Below, in pieces: positions 1 to 7,460 of a DNA stretch of 64,000 bases (positions are counted from its first letter, which is position 1; each line of letters opens with the position of its first letter). The notes under the pieces were generated by a model. It saw only the letters and a program-made list of their open reading frames with translations, made no database searches and had not been told where the DNA came from. The position numbers were made by a program, and so were the translations under genes. This stretch comes from CAVSPO01 sp963730005 (GTDB lineage: Bacteria > Actinomycetota > Actinomycetes > Propionibacteriales > Propionibacteriaceae): assembly GCA_963730005.1 (NCBI GenBank), contig CAVSPO010000036.1, positions 1 to 64,000 on the forward strand. Direction: 5' to 3'.

Positions 1-192
1 GCGCGTGAACCTCACCGGCCCAGGGATTCTTGAGCTTCAATCTTCGCCCTGGACAACCCGGATGGATGGTGACGAGGCCACCTTTCAGCCGATGACTCAC
101 CAGCGCGTTGGCCGCATCCAACGAGCGCCGGCCCGATCAACCGGGGCCGGGCGTCGTGTCACATCAAAGGGACGGCAGGCCGTCACGCTTGG

Positions 193-344
193 TTGGTACA
201 AACGCGCCGATTCTTTAAGGGGTTGGTACAATCCAAGACCCAACACGGCCAATATCCCCCCGGTGACTAGGTATTTCGGGTGACGATTGCAGGTTCAACG
301 CGCGTCAATCGCCGTCCCACTTGGTACAAAGGGGCTTGGTACAA
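193..344 (+). repeat. Four direct copies of TTGGTACAA
   Basis: The 9-base motif TTGGTACAA occurs at 193-201, 223-231, 321-329 and 336-344, always in the same orientation; most copies continue with another A. Four exact copies in about 150 bp of GC-rich DNA are not expected by chance. Multiple short direct repeats are typical of IS21-family element ends, so this may be a transposon terminus. An array of protein-binding sites is the alternative. No transposase gene is in the window. Confidence 0.55.
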
Positions 345-444
345 ACCATGTAGCGTCCCGCCCTTAGTGTGACTTGGCGCTGGTGCTGGCCGATGACGGG
401 CGCCGCGAGGGCGGCCGGTGGCAGTACGGGCATGTCACCGAAAA

Positions 445-458
445 TCCCGCTGGCGGGA
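445..458. other. 14-bp perfect dyad flanked by A-tracts
   Basis: TCCCGC-TG-GCGGGA is a perfect inverted repeat with AAAA on each side. It could be an operator or a short hairpin. No gene start lies close by on either strand, so no function can be assigned. Confidence 0.4.
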
Positions 459-512
459 AAACGTGGCTCAACAACCTGAGCATGGCGGGCACCATCCTCG
501 ACTACGCGCCCG

Positions 513-953
513 CCCCCGCGCCCCCGGGCGCCAGGGATCAAGGGGCAAATTTGCCCCTTGACCGCCCCCGCGCCCACGGACGCCAGCACCGAAATCCAGC
601 CGGAAGGCGTTCTCCCCGCCCTCGCGCACACGGACGCCACCCGAGTTCCTGTCGAGACAGGCCCATTGTCCCCGCCCCCGCGCCCACGGGCAGCACCGCA
701 GGGTCGGCAAATTTGCCGACCCTGCGAGGGTGGGTTACCGGCGCCCGCGCCCAGCAAGGGCAGGCGTACGACCTCGCGGCACCAGACCGGCCAATTTGCC
801 GGTGTTCGCCGCCGCCGTTCCGCAGGTCGACGGATCCGCCACGGATCCAAGGTCGGCGAATTCGCCCAGGTCGTCGACTCCGCCAGTCGTCCAGGCCCCC
901 GCGCCCACGGGTGTCGCGGGGGCACTCTCAAGGCAGCCAATTTGCCGCCTTGA
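513..953. repeat. Array of GGCAAATTTGCC palindromes with GC-rich direct repeats
   Basis: Five palindromes share an AATT centre. They are 538-561 (24 bp, perfect), 697-726 (30 bp, perfect), 786-803 (18 bp, one mismatched pair), 855-866 (12 bp, core GGCGAATTCGCC) and 928-953 (26 bp, two mismatched pairs). Between them the 15-mer CCCCCGCGCCCACGG occurs exactly at 565-579, 675-689 and 896-910, with one mismatch at 513-527, and in decayed form near 617-633 and 741-757. Palindrome arms differ between copies while keeping their symmetry (for example AGGGG/CCCCT against GGTCGG/CCGACC), which suggests selection on dyad symmetry. There are no regular spacers, so it is not a CRISPR array. Confidence 0.7.
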
Positions 954-1183
954 TCCGTCTTCCGATACTGCCGCCAGACGCACAGAACCGCCCCCAGCGC
1001 GTTGCTGGTGGGCGGTCCGGGTCTCGTGCCCGGCTACGGCGTCTGAGCGTCGCCTAGGGGCGCTTCTGTGCCGCTGAGTACGTCGCGCCCCTGGATTCTG
1101 TCAGCCACGCAAGCCCGGCCGTCGTGGCGACTGCCCGGAAACCCTTGGGGCACGCGGGGGGCACGCGCCCCGTTTCGTGACTT

Positions 1184-1216
1184 GTCATTCTCGGAATGAC
1201 TAGGCAAAACACCTAG

Positions 1217-1218
<2 letters not shown>
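1184..1218 (-). other. Two overlapping hairpins at the tRNA-Pro 3' end
   Basis: Hairpin A pairs 1198-1204 with 1212-1218 (GACTAGG/CCTAGTC, 7-nt loop). Hairpin B pairs 1184-1190 with 1194-1200 (GTCATTC/GAATGAC, 3-nt loop). They share bases 1198-1200, so they cannot both form fully, and hairpin A includes the last bases of the tRNA. They could aid termination or 3' processing of the tRNA transcript, or mark a recombination core. There is no U-run, so a classical intrinsic terminator is not shown. Confidence 0.4.
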
Positions 1219-1290
<72 letters not shown>

Positions 1291-1388
1291 AGGACCCTGA
1301 CGGGCCCCCGCGGTTCCTCTCGGACCCGCTGGATTACTCTAACCCAAACTCGACGCACCGTCGAACTCACCGTTCAGGCCGGCCTGCT

Positions 1389-2747
1389 TCAGCGATCCTT
1401 GTGCTTGACACGCGGCCGCACCTGGACGTGCACCGGGGAGCCCACGAAACCGAACTCCTCGCGCAGCCGACGCTCGACAAACCGCTCGTAGCCCTGATCC
1501 ATCAGGCCCGAGGTGAACAGGATGAACGTGGGTGGTTCGGACTGCGCCTGGGTGGCGAACAGGATGCGAGGCTGCTTTCCGCCACGCACGGGGTGCGGGT
1601 GGGAGGCGACCACGCGTCCCACGAAGCTGTTCAACTTGCCCGTCGAAACCCGGGTCTGCCAACCTTCCAGGGCCTGCTCGATGGCCTTGCCCAACTTCTC
1701 GACGTTACGGCCGGTCAGAGCAGAAATGTTCACGGACGGCGCCCAGCTCCAGGCTGCCAGGTCGCGTTCCACCTCACGCTCCAGGTAGCGGCGCCGCTCT
1801 TCGTCTGTCAGGTCCCACTTGTTGTAGGCGAGCACCAGCGCACGGCCGCTTTCTTCGATGCTCGACAGGATTCTCAGGTCTTGCTCCGTCACGGGCTCGG
1901 AGGCGTCGATCACCATGACGCACACCTCGGCACGTTCAATCGCGGCCTGAGTCCGCAGCGACGCGTAGTACTCCCAGCCGCTGGCCTGCTTCACGCGCTT
2001 GCGGATTCCCGCGGTGTCGATCAGCGTGTACTGCTTTCCGTTGATCTCGACCAGCTCGTCGACCGGGTCGACGGTGGTGCCGGAGACGTCGGAGACCACC
2101 GCACGCTCCGCCCCCGAAAGCTTGTTCAGCAGGCTCGATTTGCCCACGTTGGGTCTGCCGACGATCGCGATCCGGTGCGGCCCGGCCACGAACTCCTGCG
2201 CCGACAGCTCCTCTTGGGCGGGCAGCACCGCCACCACGGCGTCGAGCAGATCGCCGGATCCGCGCCCGTGCAGCGCGGACACCGGCCACGGCTGTCCCAG
2301 CCCAAGATTCCACATGGTGGCGGCTTCCGCTTCGCCACGCACGTCGTCCACCTTGTTGGCAGCCAGGATGATCGGCTTCTTGCTGCGTCGCAGCACCTCG
2401 ACGACGGCCTGGTCCTCGTCAGTGGTGCCCACCGTGGCGTCGACCACGAAGATCACCGCGTCCGCGATCTGGATGGCCACCTCGGCCTGCTCGGTGATCC
2501 GGGCGGCCATCCCCTTGGCGTCAGAGGCCCATCCGCCGGTGTCGACGAGCTCGAACTCGTGCCCGCTCCAGTCGGCGTCGTAGCTGACCCGGTCGCGGGT
2601 CACGCCAGGTGTGTCCTGCACGACCGCGGCCCTGCGACCGAGGATCCGGTTGACCAGGCTCGACTTGCCGACGTTCGGCCGGCCCACCACGGCAACGATG
2701 GGCTTGCGAGCGGTCTGCGGTACCTCGGTTGATTCAGTCACCGGCAC
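1389..2747 (-). CDS. der: Ribosome-associated GTPase Der (EngA)
   Basis: Der is an essential GTPase with two tandem G domains that takes part in maturing the 50S ribosomal subunit. The 452-residue product shows both domains. The first has G1 GRPNVGKS at 22-29, DTGG at 70-73 and NKVD at 132-135. The second has GRPNVGKS at 198-205, DTAG at 245-248 and NKWD at 310-313. A C-terminal KH-like RNA-binding domain follows from about residue 355 and ends in a basic tail. Length is normal for actinobacteria. The start is GTG at 2747; an in-frame GTG two codons later (2741) is also possible. In many actinobacteria der directly follows cmk; here a small rightward gene separates them. Confidence 0.97.
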   Translation of the reverse strand: MPVTESTEVPQTARKPIVAVVGRPNVGKSSLVNRILGRRAAVVQDTPGVTRDRVSYDADWSGHEFELVDTGGWASDAKGMAARITEQAEVAIQIADAVIFVVDATVGTTDEDQAVVEVLRRSKKPIILAANKVDDVRGEAEAATMWNLGLGQPWPVSALHGRGSGDLLDAVVAVLPAQEELSAQEFVAGPHRIAIVGRPNVGKSSLLNKLSGAERAVVSDVSGTTVDPVDELVEINGKQYTLIDTAGIRKRVKQASGWEYYASLRTQAAIERAEVCVMVIDASEPVTEQDLRILSSIEESGRALVLAYNKWDLTDEERRRYLEREVERDLAAWSWAPSVNISALTGRNVEKLGKAIEQALEGWQTRVSTGKLNSFVGRVVASHPHPVRGGKQPRILFATQAQSEPPTFILFTSGLMDQGYERFVERRLREEFGFVGSPVHVQVRPRVKHKDR

Positions 2748-2811
2748 AGCCTACTTGGCCGTGGGTCACGCCCCACGAATCCTGGCCCCGACGTGGTACA
2801 CAGAAGCCATC

Positions 2812-3126
2812 ATGCCCAGTTACCGAATGCACATCGGCGTCGGCGACATGATCGCGCCGCACCGGCCTCCCGAGGTGATGTCCACCGCGGTCAACACGTT
2901 GCGTGAGTTCTTCACGGTCGAGGCCTGGGACATCGAGTTGTGGCGCGGCCAGCCGCGCATCCTGATCCGGTTCAACGTCGAGGACGAGAACCGCGACCTG
3001 GAGGACGCCCACGCCCACGGCGCCATGCGCCTGGTCGAGCGTGCCCTCTCAGCCGTCTGTCACACCACCGGCGCCGAGTTGAAGAAGAACTTTGGCGGGC
3101 AGTTCCTGCCGCTGGAGACGGACTGA
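2812..3126 (+). CDS. Small hypothetical protein (104 aa)
   Basis: I do not recognise this protein. It starts with ATG at 2812 and encodes 104 residues with no membrane segment or signal peptide. The composition is mixed and acidic, with a strand-like stretch rich in aromatic and hydrophobic residues around 35-55 (WDIELWRGQPRILIRF) and a charged helix around 60-80. It reads rightward, opposite to the flanking der and cmk, and ends 15 bp before the cmk stop. The reading frame is clean, and the 64-bp gap before it is large enough to hold a divergent promoter for this gene and der. An acyclic-terpene-like or enzyme role cannot be inferred; treat it as unknown. Confidence 0.75.
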   Translation: MPSYRMHIGVGDMIAPHRPPEVMSTAVNTLREFFTVEAWDIELWRGQPRILIRFNVEDENRDLEDAHAHGAMRLVERALSAVCHTTGAELKKNFGGQFLPLETD

Positions 3127-3141
3127 ACGAAGGGGCGCCTG

Positions 3142-3831
3142 TTACCGGTACTCGGGAGGCACCAGGGCGATGACCCGGTTGATGACTTCGTCCAGGTCGA
3201 GATGGGTGGAGTCAATCAGCGTCACTCCAGGCGCCGGGGTGACGAATTCGCTGACCGCTGCATCGTCGCGGTCCCTGCGCACCACCTGATCCGCCAGCGC
3301 CTCACGGTCAAGCGTCCCCTTGAGCTGGCGCTCACGTCGCTTGATCCGTGCCATGGGGTCTGCCTGCAGCAACACCCGCACCTGAGCGTGCGGCGCGACG
3401 ACGGTGGTGATGTCTCGTCCCTCCGCAACGATGCCGCGACCACTGGCGCTGATGATGTCACGCATCTGGCGCGTCAGGATGTCGCGGATGGGCTGGATGG
3501 TGGCGACGACGGACACCTTGGCAGAAATGCGCGGATCGTGGATCTCTGCAGTGATGTCGAAGCCGTCCACAGCGATGCTCGGCTGCCCCGGGTCGGTGCC
3601 GACCTCCAGAACGGCACCACGGGCCAGGGCAACCAGAGCGTCGCGATCGGTCGGGTCGACGCCACGGTCGAACATCGCCCAGGCAACGGCCCGGTACAGG
3701 GAACCGGTGTCCAGGAAACGCAGCCGCAGCCGCCGCGCCACCCCCCGCGAGGTGCTGGACTTGCCCGAACCAGCCGGGCCGTCGATGGCGATGACCAACG
3801 GCTCGTGGGGAAGACTCTCGGGTTGGTTCAC
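3142..3831 (-). CDS. cmk: Cytidylate kinase
   Basis: This enzyme phosphorylates CMP and dCMP with ATP in the cytosol, supplying CDP/dCDP for nucleic acid synthesis. The 229-residue product has the P-loop GPAGSGKS at residues 18-25, followed by the family pattern LDTGSLYRA and a basic C-terminal half with the arginines typical of the NMP-binding and lid regions. The length matches bacterial cytidylate kinases. The start is GTG at 3831, preceded by GGAG at 7-nt spacing. It lies 40 bp after tyrA and is probably cotranscribed with it. Confidence 0.96.
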   Translation of the reverse strand: MNQPESLPHEPLVIAIDGPAGSGKSSTSRGVARRLRLRFLDTGSLYRAVAWAMFDRGVDPTDRDALVALARGAVLEVGTDPGQPSIAVDGFDITAEIHDPRISAKVSVVATIQPIRDILTRQMRDIISASGRGIVAEGRDITTVVAPHAQVRVLLQADPMARIKRRERQLKGTLDREALADQVVRRDRDDAAVSEFVTPAPGVTLIDSTHLDLDEVINRVIALVPPEYR

Positions 3832-3871
3832 AGGTGCTCTCCTCGGTGTGGATCAGGACTGGCCGGACGCC

Positions 3872-4957
3872 TCAGGTGCGGACCGACCAGCCGTGGGCCC
3901 GCATGGCGTCGCGCAGCAGGCCGGACTTCTCGAGGGTGACCTCGACGGACAGGAAACCAGCCTCCCGCAAGGGGTCGTGCTCGATGGAAACATCCTCGAC
4001 GTTCACCCCAGCGGCCTCGATGTCCCGGAACAACCGAGCCAGCGCACCTGGGGTGTCGGGGATCTCCACCACCACAGCCACCATGTCGTTGGCGTCGCGA
4101 CCGTGTTTGCCGCGCAACGCCCGCGCTCCAACGCGACCGCGGTCGAGCACGTCAGCCACCGCTTGCGGGTCGGCCAGCGTCTCCACCAGTCGATCGATGT
4201 CATCGCGGACGGCTCGCAGCTGGACCAACACCTGATCCCGGTTGGCGCCGATGATCTGGCGCCACAGGCCGGGGTCTGAGGCCGCGACCCGGGTGACGTC
4301 ACGCACTCCTTGCCCGGCAAGCTGCAGGTCCTCGACAGGCACCTCGCTCAGCCTGGCGGCCGTCAGACTGCTCATCAGCTGCGGCAGGTGCGACACCTCG
4401 GCGACGGCCCGATCGTGATCGGAAGGGTTGCGCTGCACCGATCGGGCACCGCACAACGCGATGAGCTCACGCACCCGCTGCACGCACCACGGCGGGTTGA
4501 CCTGAGCGGGGGTGATCACCCAGGTTCGGTCGACGAACAATTCTGCGACGGCAGTCATCGGCCCGGCGAACTGAGTGCCAGCCATCGGGTGCGAGCCCAC
4601 GTACCGGGTCAGATCGACGCCCCGCGACTGCAGGTCGCGCAGGATGGTCCCCTTGACCGAACCGACGTCGGTCACCACCGCGTTCGGATAGCGCCGCAGA
4701 CTGATCTCCACCACGTCGGCGATGAACGCAGGAGGCACCGCCACCACGACCAGACGCACCAACTGCGGGTCGGGCTTGGCCACAATGCCCGCCCCCCGCG
4801 TGGCCGCCACCATCGTGTGGGAGCGCTCCTTGTCGTCCAGATAGACCTCGACGTGCCGGCGGGTCAGGGCACACCCGATCGAGGCGCCGATCAGACCCGT
4901 GCCAACGATCACCGTGGGGTCGACGTCCACTGCTGCGGCGGCGCCAGCCTCACTCAT
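3872..4957 (-). CDS. tyrA: Prephenate dehydrogenase with C-terminal ACT domain
   Basis: It oxidatively decarboxylates prephenate to 4-hydroxyphenylpyruvate, the precursor of tyrosine. The 361-residue protein starts with a Rossmann fold (GTGLIG at 19-24), carries TDVGSVK at 96-102 and the catalytic-histidine motif SHPMAG at 122-127. From about residue 285 it ends in an ACT domain containing DTPGALARL, which in this family usually senses tyrosine. The start is ATG at 4957, inside the last codons of prcA (8-nt overlap). The frame extends farther upstream, but that part is antisense-like sequence inside prcA. The overlap implies coupling to the proteasome genes, which is not an obvious functional pairing. 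Confidence 0.95.
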   Translation of the reverse strand: MSEAGAAAAVDVDPTVIVGTGLIGASIGCALTRRHVEVYLDDKERSHTMVAATRGAGIVAKPDPQLVRLVVVAVPPAFIADVVEISLRRYPNAVVTDVGSVKGTILRDLQSRGVDLTRYVGSHPMAGTQFAGPMTAVAELFVDRTWVITPAQVNPPWCVQRVRELIALCGARSVQRNPSDHDRAVAEVSHLPQLMSSLTAARLSEVPVEDLQLAGQGVRDVTRVAASDPGLWRQIIGANRDQVLVQLRAVRDDIDRLVETLADPQAVADVLDRGRVGARALRGKHGRDANDMVAVVVEIPDTPGALARLFRDIEAAGVNVEDVSIEHDPLREAGFLSVEVTLEKSGLLRDAMRAHGWSVRT

Positions 4958-5645
4958 CGGCGACGAGCAGTGCGGTGACCTCGCTCTGCGGCAGTCGCCG
5001 GAACTTGCGGTTGCTCGGCCGACCGCGGTCCAGGGCGGCCACCTCCAGCACCCGGGAGTCCAGCGGGATATCGGTGTCGGACTGCAGCGTGCTGACCGCA
5101 AGTCGCAGGGCCGGGGCCAGCTCCATGCCCGGATCGTGCTTGGTTTCCAGCAACTGATGCAGCTTGTCGGCAGCCCCACCCATCACCGCGAACATCGGTT
5201 CGTCCACCACCGACCCGTCGTAGGTCAGGCGGTACAACTGATCGTGCTCGGGAGTGAGCCCCACCTCGGCGACGATCAGCTCGATTTCGTAGGGCTTCTC
5301 CGAGCCGGCGCCGAACGCAGCCCCCAGCAACTGGGCATAGGCGTTGGCAAGTGCTCGGGCAGTGACGTCGGCGCGCGCATAGCTGAACCCTCGCAGGTCG
5401 GCGTAGCGAATGCCCGCGATCCGCATGTTCTCGAACTCGTTGTAGCGTCCGACGGCAGCGAAACCGATGCGGTCGTAGATCTCACTGATCTTCTGCAAAG
5501 TCTGGGAGTGGTTGTGGGCAACCAACAGAATGCCGTCGGCGTAACGCATCCCGACAACTGCCCGGCCGCGGGCGATGCCCTTCCTGGAGTACTCGGCCCG
5601 ATCCCTCATCACCTGTTCGGGTGAGACGTACATTGGCATGCTCAC
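4950..5645 (-). CDS. prcA: 20S proteasome alpha subunit
   Basis: PrcA forms the outer, gating rings of the actinobacterial 20S proteasome. The 231-residue protein aligns well by eye with mycobacterial PrcA. The N-terminal gate begins MSMPMYVSPEQ, followed by RKGIARG, then QKISEIYDRIGFAAVG and YNEFENMR, and a mid-protein ITYDGS-like stretch (LTYDGSVVDEPMFAVMGG). It ends ALLVADE. The start is GTG at 5645, which overlaps the prcB stop as GTGA; an in-frame ATG lies 6 nt downstream. It overlaps tyrA at its 3' end. pafA, often found near prcA in other actinobacteria, is not here. Confidence 0.97.
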   Translation of the reverse strand: MSMPMYVSPEQVMRDRAEYSRKGIARGRAVVGMRYADGILLVAHNHSQTLQKISEIYDRIGFAAVGRYNEFENMRIAGIRYADLRGFSYARADVTARALANAYAQLLGAAFGAGSEKPYEIELIVAEVGLTPEHDQLYRLTYDGSVVDEPMFAVMGGAADKLHQLLETKHDPGMELAPALRLAVSTLQSDTDIPLDSRVLEVAALDRGRPSNRKFRRLPQSEVTALLVADE

Positions 5646-6484
5646 AGCAACCCCGCATTCGGCCCGTCGGGGCGCTCGATCCGATGCCGCACCACTTCAC
5701 GGCTGATGCGCTCCACCTCGTCGTCGGAGAATCGCCGCACGCCGGCGGCCGAGGCGCCGATCAGCACCGGGAAGATGCCACGGGTCAGGTCGGGGCCGCC
5801 CGTGGCGGAGTCGTCATCGGCTGCGTCGTACAACGACTGGACGGCCGCAGTGGCAGCACCCTGCTCGTCGAGGTCGGTGCGGTAGAGCTTTTTCAACGAG
5901 CCGCGGGCAAACGCAGAGCCGGAACCCACGGAGTGGAAGGCGTGTTCCTCGTAACGGCCGCCGGTGGCGTCATAGCTGAAGATCCGCCCGATTTTGTGGG
6001 TGGTGTCCCAGCCGGCGAACAGCGGAATGACCACCAGCCCCTGAAAGGCCATGCCGAGGTTCTCGCGAATCATGGAGGCGAGCCGGTTGGCCTTGCCTTC
6101 AAGGCTCAGCGGGCTGCCCTCGATCTTCTCGAAGTGCAGGAGTTCGAGCTGGAACAGCTTGACGATGTCGATGGCCGGCCCGGCGGCGCCGGCGATGCCG
6201 ATGATGGAGTGGTCGTCAGCGGCGAACACTTTCTCGATGTCGCGCTGGGCAATCTCGTGACCCATCGTGGCACGGCGATCCCCCGCCATCACCACGCCGC
6301 CCGCATGGACCAGCGCGACGATGGTGGTGGCAGTCGAGGTCAGCGGGACACCAGTTGGCGGGGCGCCGAACGAACCTGGCAGCTGCTCCGCCACCAGCCT
6401 GACGAACGAGCTGCTACTTGGCTGCAGCAAGGCCGGCGGGAAGCCGGAACTGCCCAGCCACCGAGGATCTTGATGGATGTTCAC
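5642..6484 (-). CDS. prcB: 20S proteasome beta subunit (catalytic)
   Basis: PrcB is the N-terminal-threonine protease of the proteasome core. With the GTG start at 6484 the protein has 280 residues and a propeptide of about 52. Processing before TTIVAL would expose the catalytic Thr. Counting from it, Asp17 (in GDRR) and Lys33 (in RDIEKVF) are both present, as is the conserved LYDAADDDSATGGPD region. The residue before the catalytic Thr is Ala (TSTA/TT), whereas mycobacterial PrcB has HG/TT. The gene starts only 10 nt after the trmI stop, so arc/mpa, dop and pup are all absent from their usual place. GTGA overlap with prcA. Confidence 0.96.
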   Translation of the reverse strand: MNIHQDPRWLGSSGFPPALLQPSSSSFVRLVAEQLPGSFGAPPTGVPLTSTATTIVALVHAGGVVMAGDRRATMGHEIAQRDIEKVFAADDHSIIGIAGAAGPAIDIVKLFQLELLHFEKIEGSPLSLEGKANRLASMIRENLGMAFQGLVVIPLFAGWDTTHKIGRIFSYDATGGRYEEHAFHSVGSGSAFARGSLKKLYRTDLDEQGAATAAVQSLYDAADDDSATGGPDLTRGIFPVLIGASAAGVRRFSDDEVERISREVVRHRIERPDGPNAGLL

Positions 6485-6494
6485 CGGACACAGA

Positions 6495-7460
6495 CTACTC
6501 GTTGCCGTCGTTCCCGGCCCCGGGCTGCACGTCGGGGATGTTCTTGGGCAGCGGACCCACATAGTCGGGGCCGTAGGCGCCGATGGCGGGGCGCCGGCGC
6601 CGCAGCGGCGCCGACACACCGGGCGCCAGACGTCGGGTGATCACCAGGAAACCGGTGTGCGGGCTGGATCCGTGACCGGGACGGATGGCCAGCCCTTCCG
6701 CATGCCATTCCCGGACGGTGGTCTCGGTGGCCGAGGGCTCCGTGAAACCGCCGTGGGCACGAAGCTGGTCCATCACACGGCCCAGCTGGGTCGTGGTGGT
6801 GACGTAGCAGCACAGCACTCCGCCGGGCTGCAGCACCTCACCCACCGCATCGATGCATTCCCAGGGCGCCAGCATGTCCAGCACCACACGGTCAACAGGG
6901 TCGTCGCGCAACACGTCGACGAGATCGCCCACCACCACGTTCCAGCCGGGATGGTGGCTGCCGAAGAACTCGTCCACGTTCTGGGTGGCGCACTCGGCGA
7001 ACTCCGGACGCCGCTCGTAGCTGGTGAGAGTGCCGTTGGGGCCGATGGCCCGCAAGACGGCGAGGGTCAGGGCCCCGGAACCGACCCCGGCCTCCAGCAC
7101 GCGGGCGCCGGGGAAGATGTCGGCCCACATCACGATCTGGGCGGCGTCCTTGGGGTAGATGACGGCCGCCTCCCGTGGCATGGAGACCATCACCTGGTTG
7201 AGCAGCGGGCGGAACGCCAGGAAGTTCATGCCGCGCACGGTGGTGACCACAGTGCCCTCCGGCTGGCCGATCAGGTCGTCATGCTCCAGGCCGCCCGTGG
7301 TGGTGTGGAACACCTTTCCGGGGGTGAGCACGATGGTGTGCTTGTGCCCCTTGGTGTCCGTCAGTTTGACCCGTTCGCCGGCCTGCAGCAGACCGGTACG
7401 CACCCCCGCCCAGGGCAGATCCGGATCCGGCCCGACCGTCGCAGCCGTGCCGGAGGTCAT
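6495..7460 (-). CDS. trmI: tRNA (adenine-58-N1)-methyltransferase
   Basis: It uses S-adenosylmethionine to form m1A58 in the tRNA T-loop. The 321-residue product resembles mycobacterial Rv2118c. An N-terminal beta domain (about 25-90) is followed by a Rossmann methyltransferase fold with motif I EAGVGSGALT at 123-132 and an acidic motif near LDMLAPW. The start is ATG at 7460, chosen because it overlaps the stop of the upstream HAD gene as ATGA. In other actinobacteria trmI lies just upstream of the proteasome locus, and that neighbourhood is kept here although the genes normally between them are missing. Confidence 0.93.
   Translation of the reverse strand: MTSGTAATVGPDPDLPWAGVRTGLLQAGERVKLTDTKGHKHTIVLTPGKVFHTTTGGLEHDDLIGQPEGTVVTTVRGMNFLAFRPLLNQVMVSMPREAAVIYPKDAAQIVMWADIFPGARVLEAGVGSGALTLAVLRAIGPNGTLTSYERRPEFAECATQNVDEFFGSHHPGWNVVVGDLVDVLRDDPVDRVVLDMLAPWECIDAVGEVLQPGGVLCCYVTTTTQLGRVMDQLRAHGGFTEPSATETTVREWHAEGLAIRPGHGSSPHTGFLVITRRLAPGVSAPLRRRRPAIGAYGPDYVGPLPKNIPDVQPGAGNDGNE

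Larger units (their letters stand above)
1..1216. other. Gene-poor, repeat-rich region left of tRNA-Pro
   Basis: I see no convincing protein-coding gene here. Open frames exist on both strands, but they are GC-rich overlapping frames with low-complexity Pro/Arg/Ala products, as expected by chance. One frame (5-283, +) is open from the window edge but has no motif I recognise. The stretch holds four TTGGTACAA motifs (193-344), a dyad at 445-458, a cluster of palindromes and direct repeats (513-953), the duplicated string GGGGCACGC near 1147-1165, and two overlapping hairpins that touch the tRNA-Pro 3' end. Lying next to a tRNA gene, it could be the remnant or edge of an integrated element. No integrase or transposase is visible in the window. 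Confidence 0.6.

Noticed and set aside
513..953. CRISPR or rho-independent terminator cluster
   Set aside because: Irregular spacing, no constant spacer length, and no U-runs after the stems.
305..1057. Overlapping 200-residue frames on both strands
   Set aside because: Low-complexity Pro/Arg/Gly products on opposite strands over the repeat array, with no motif; expected in very GC-rich DNA.
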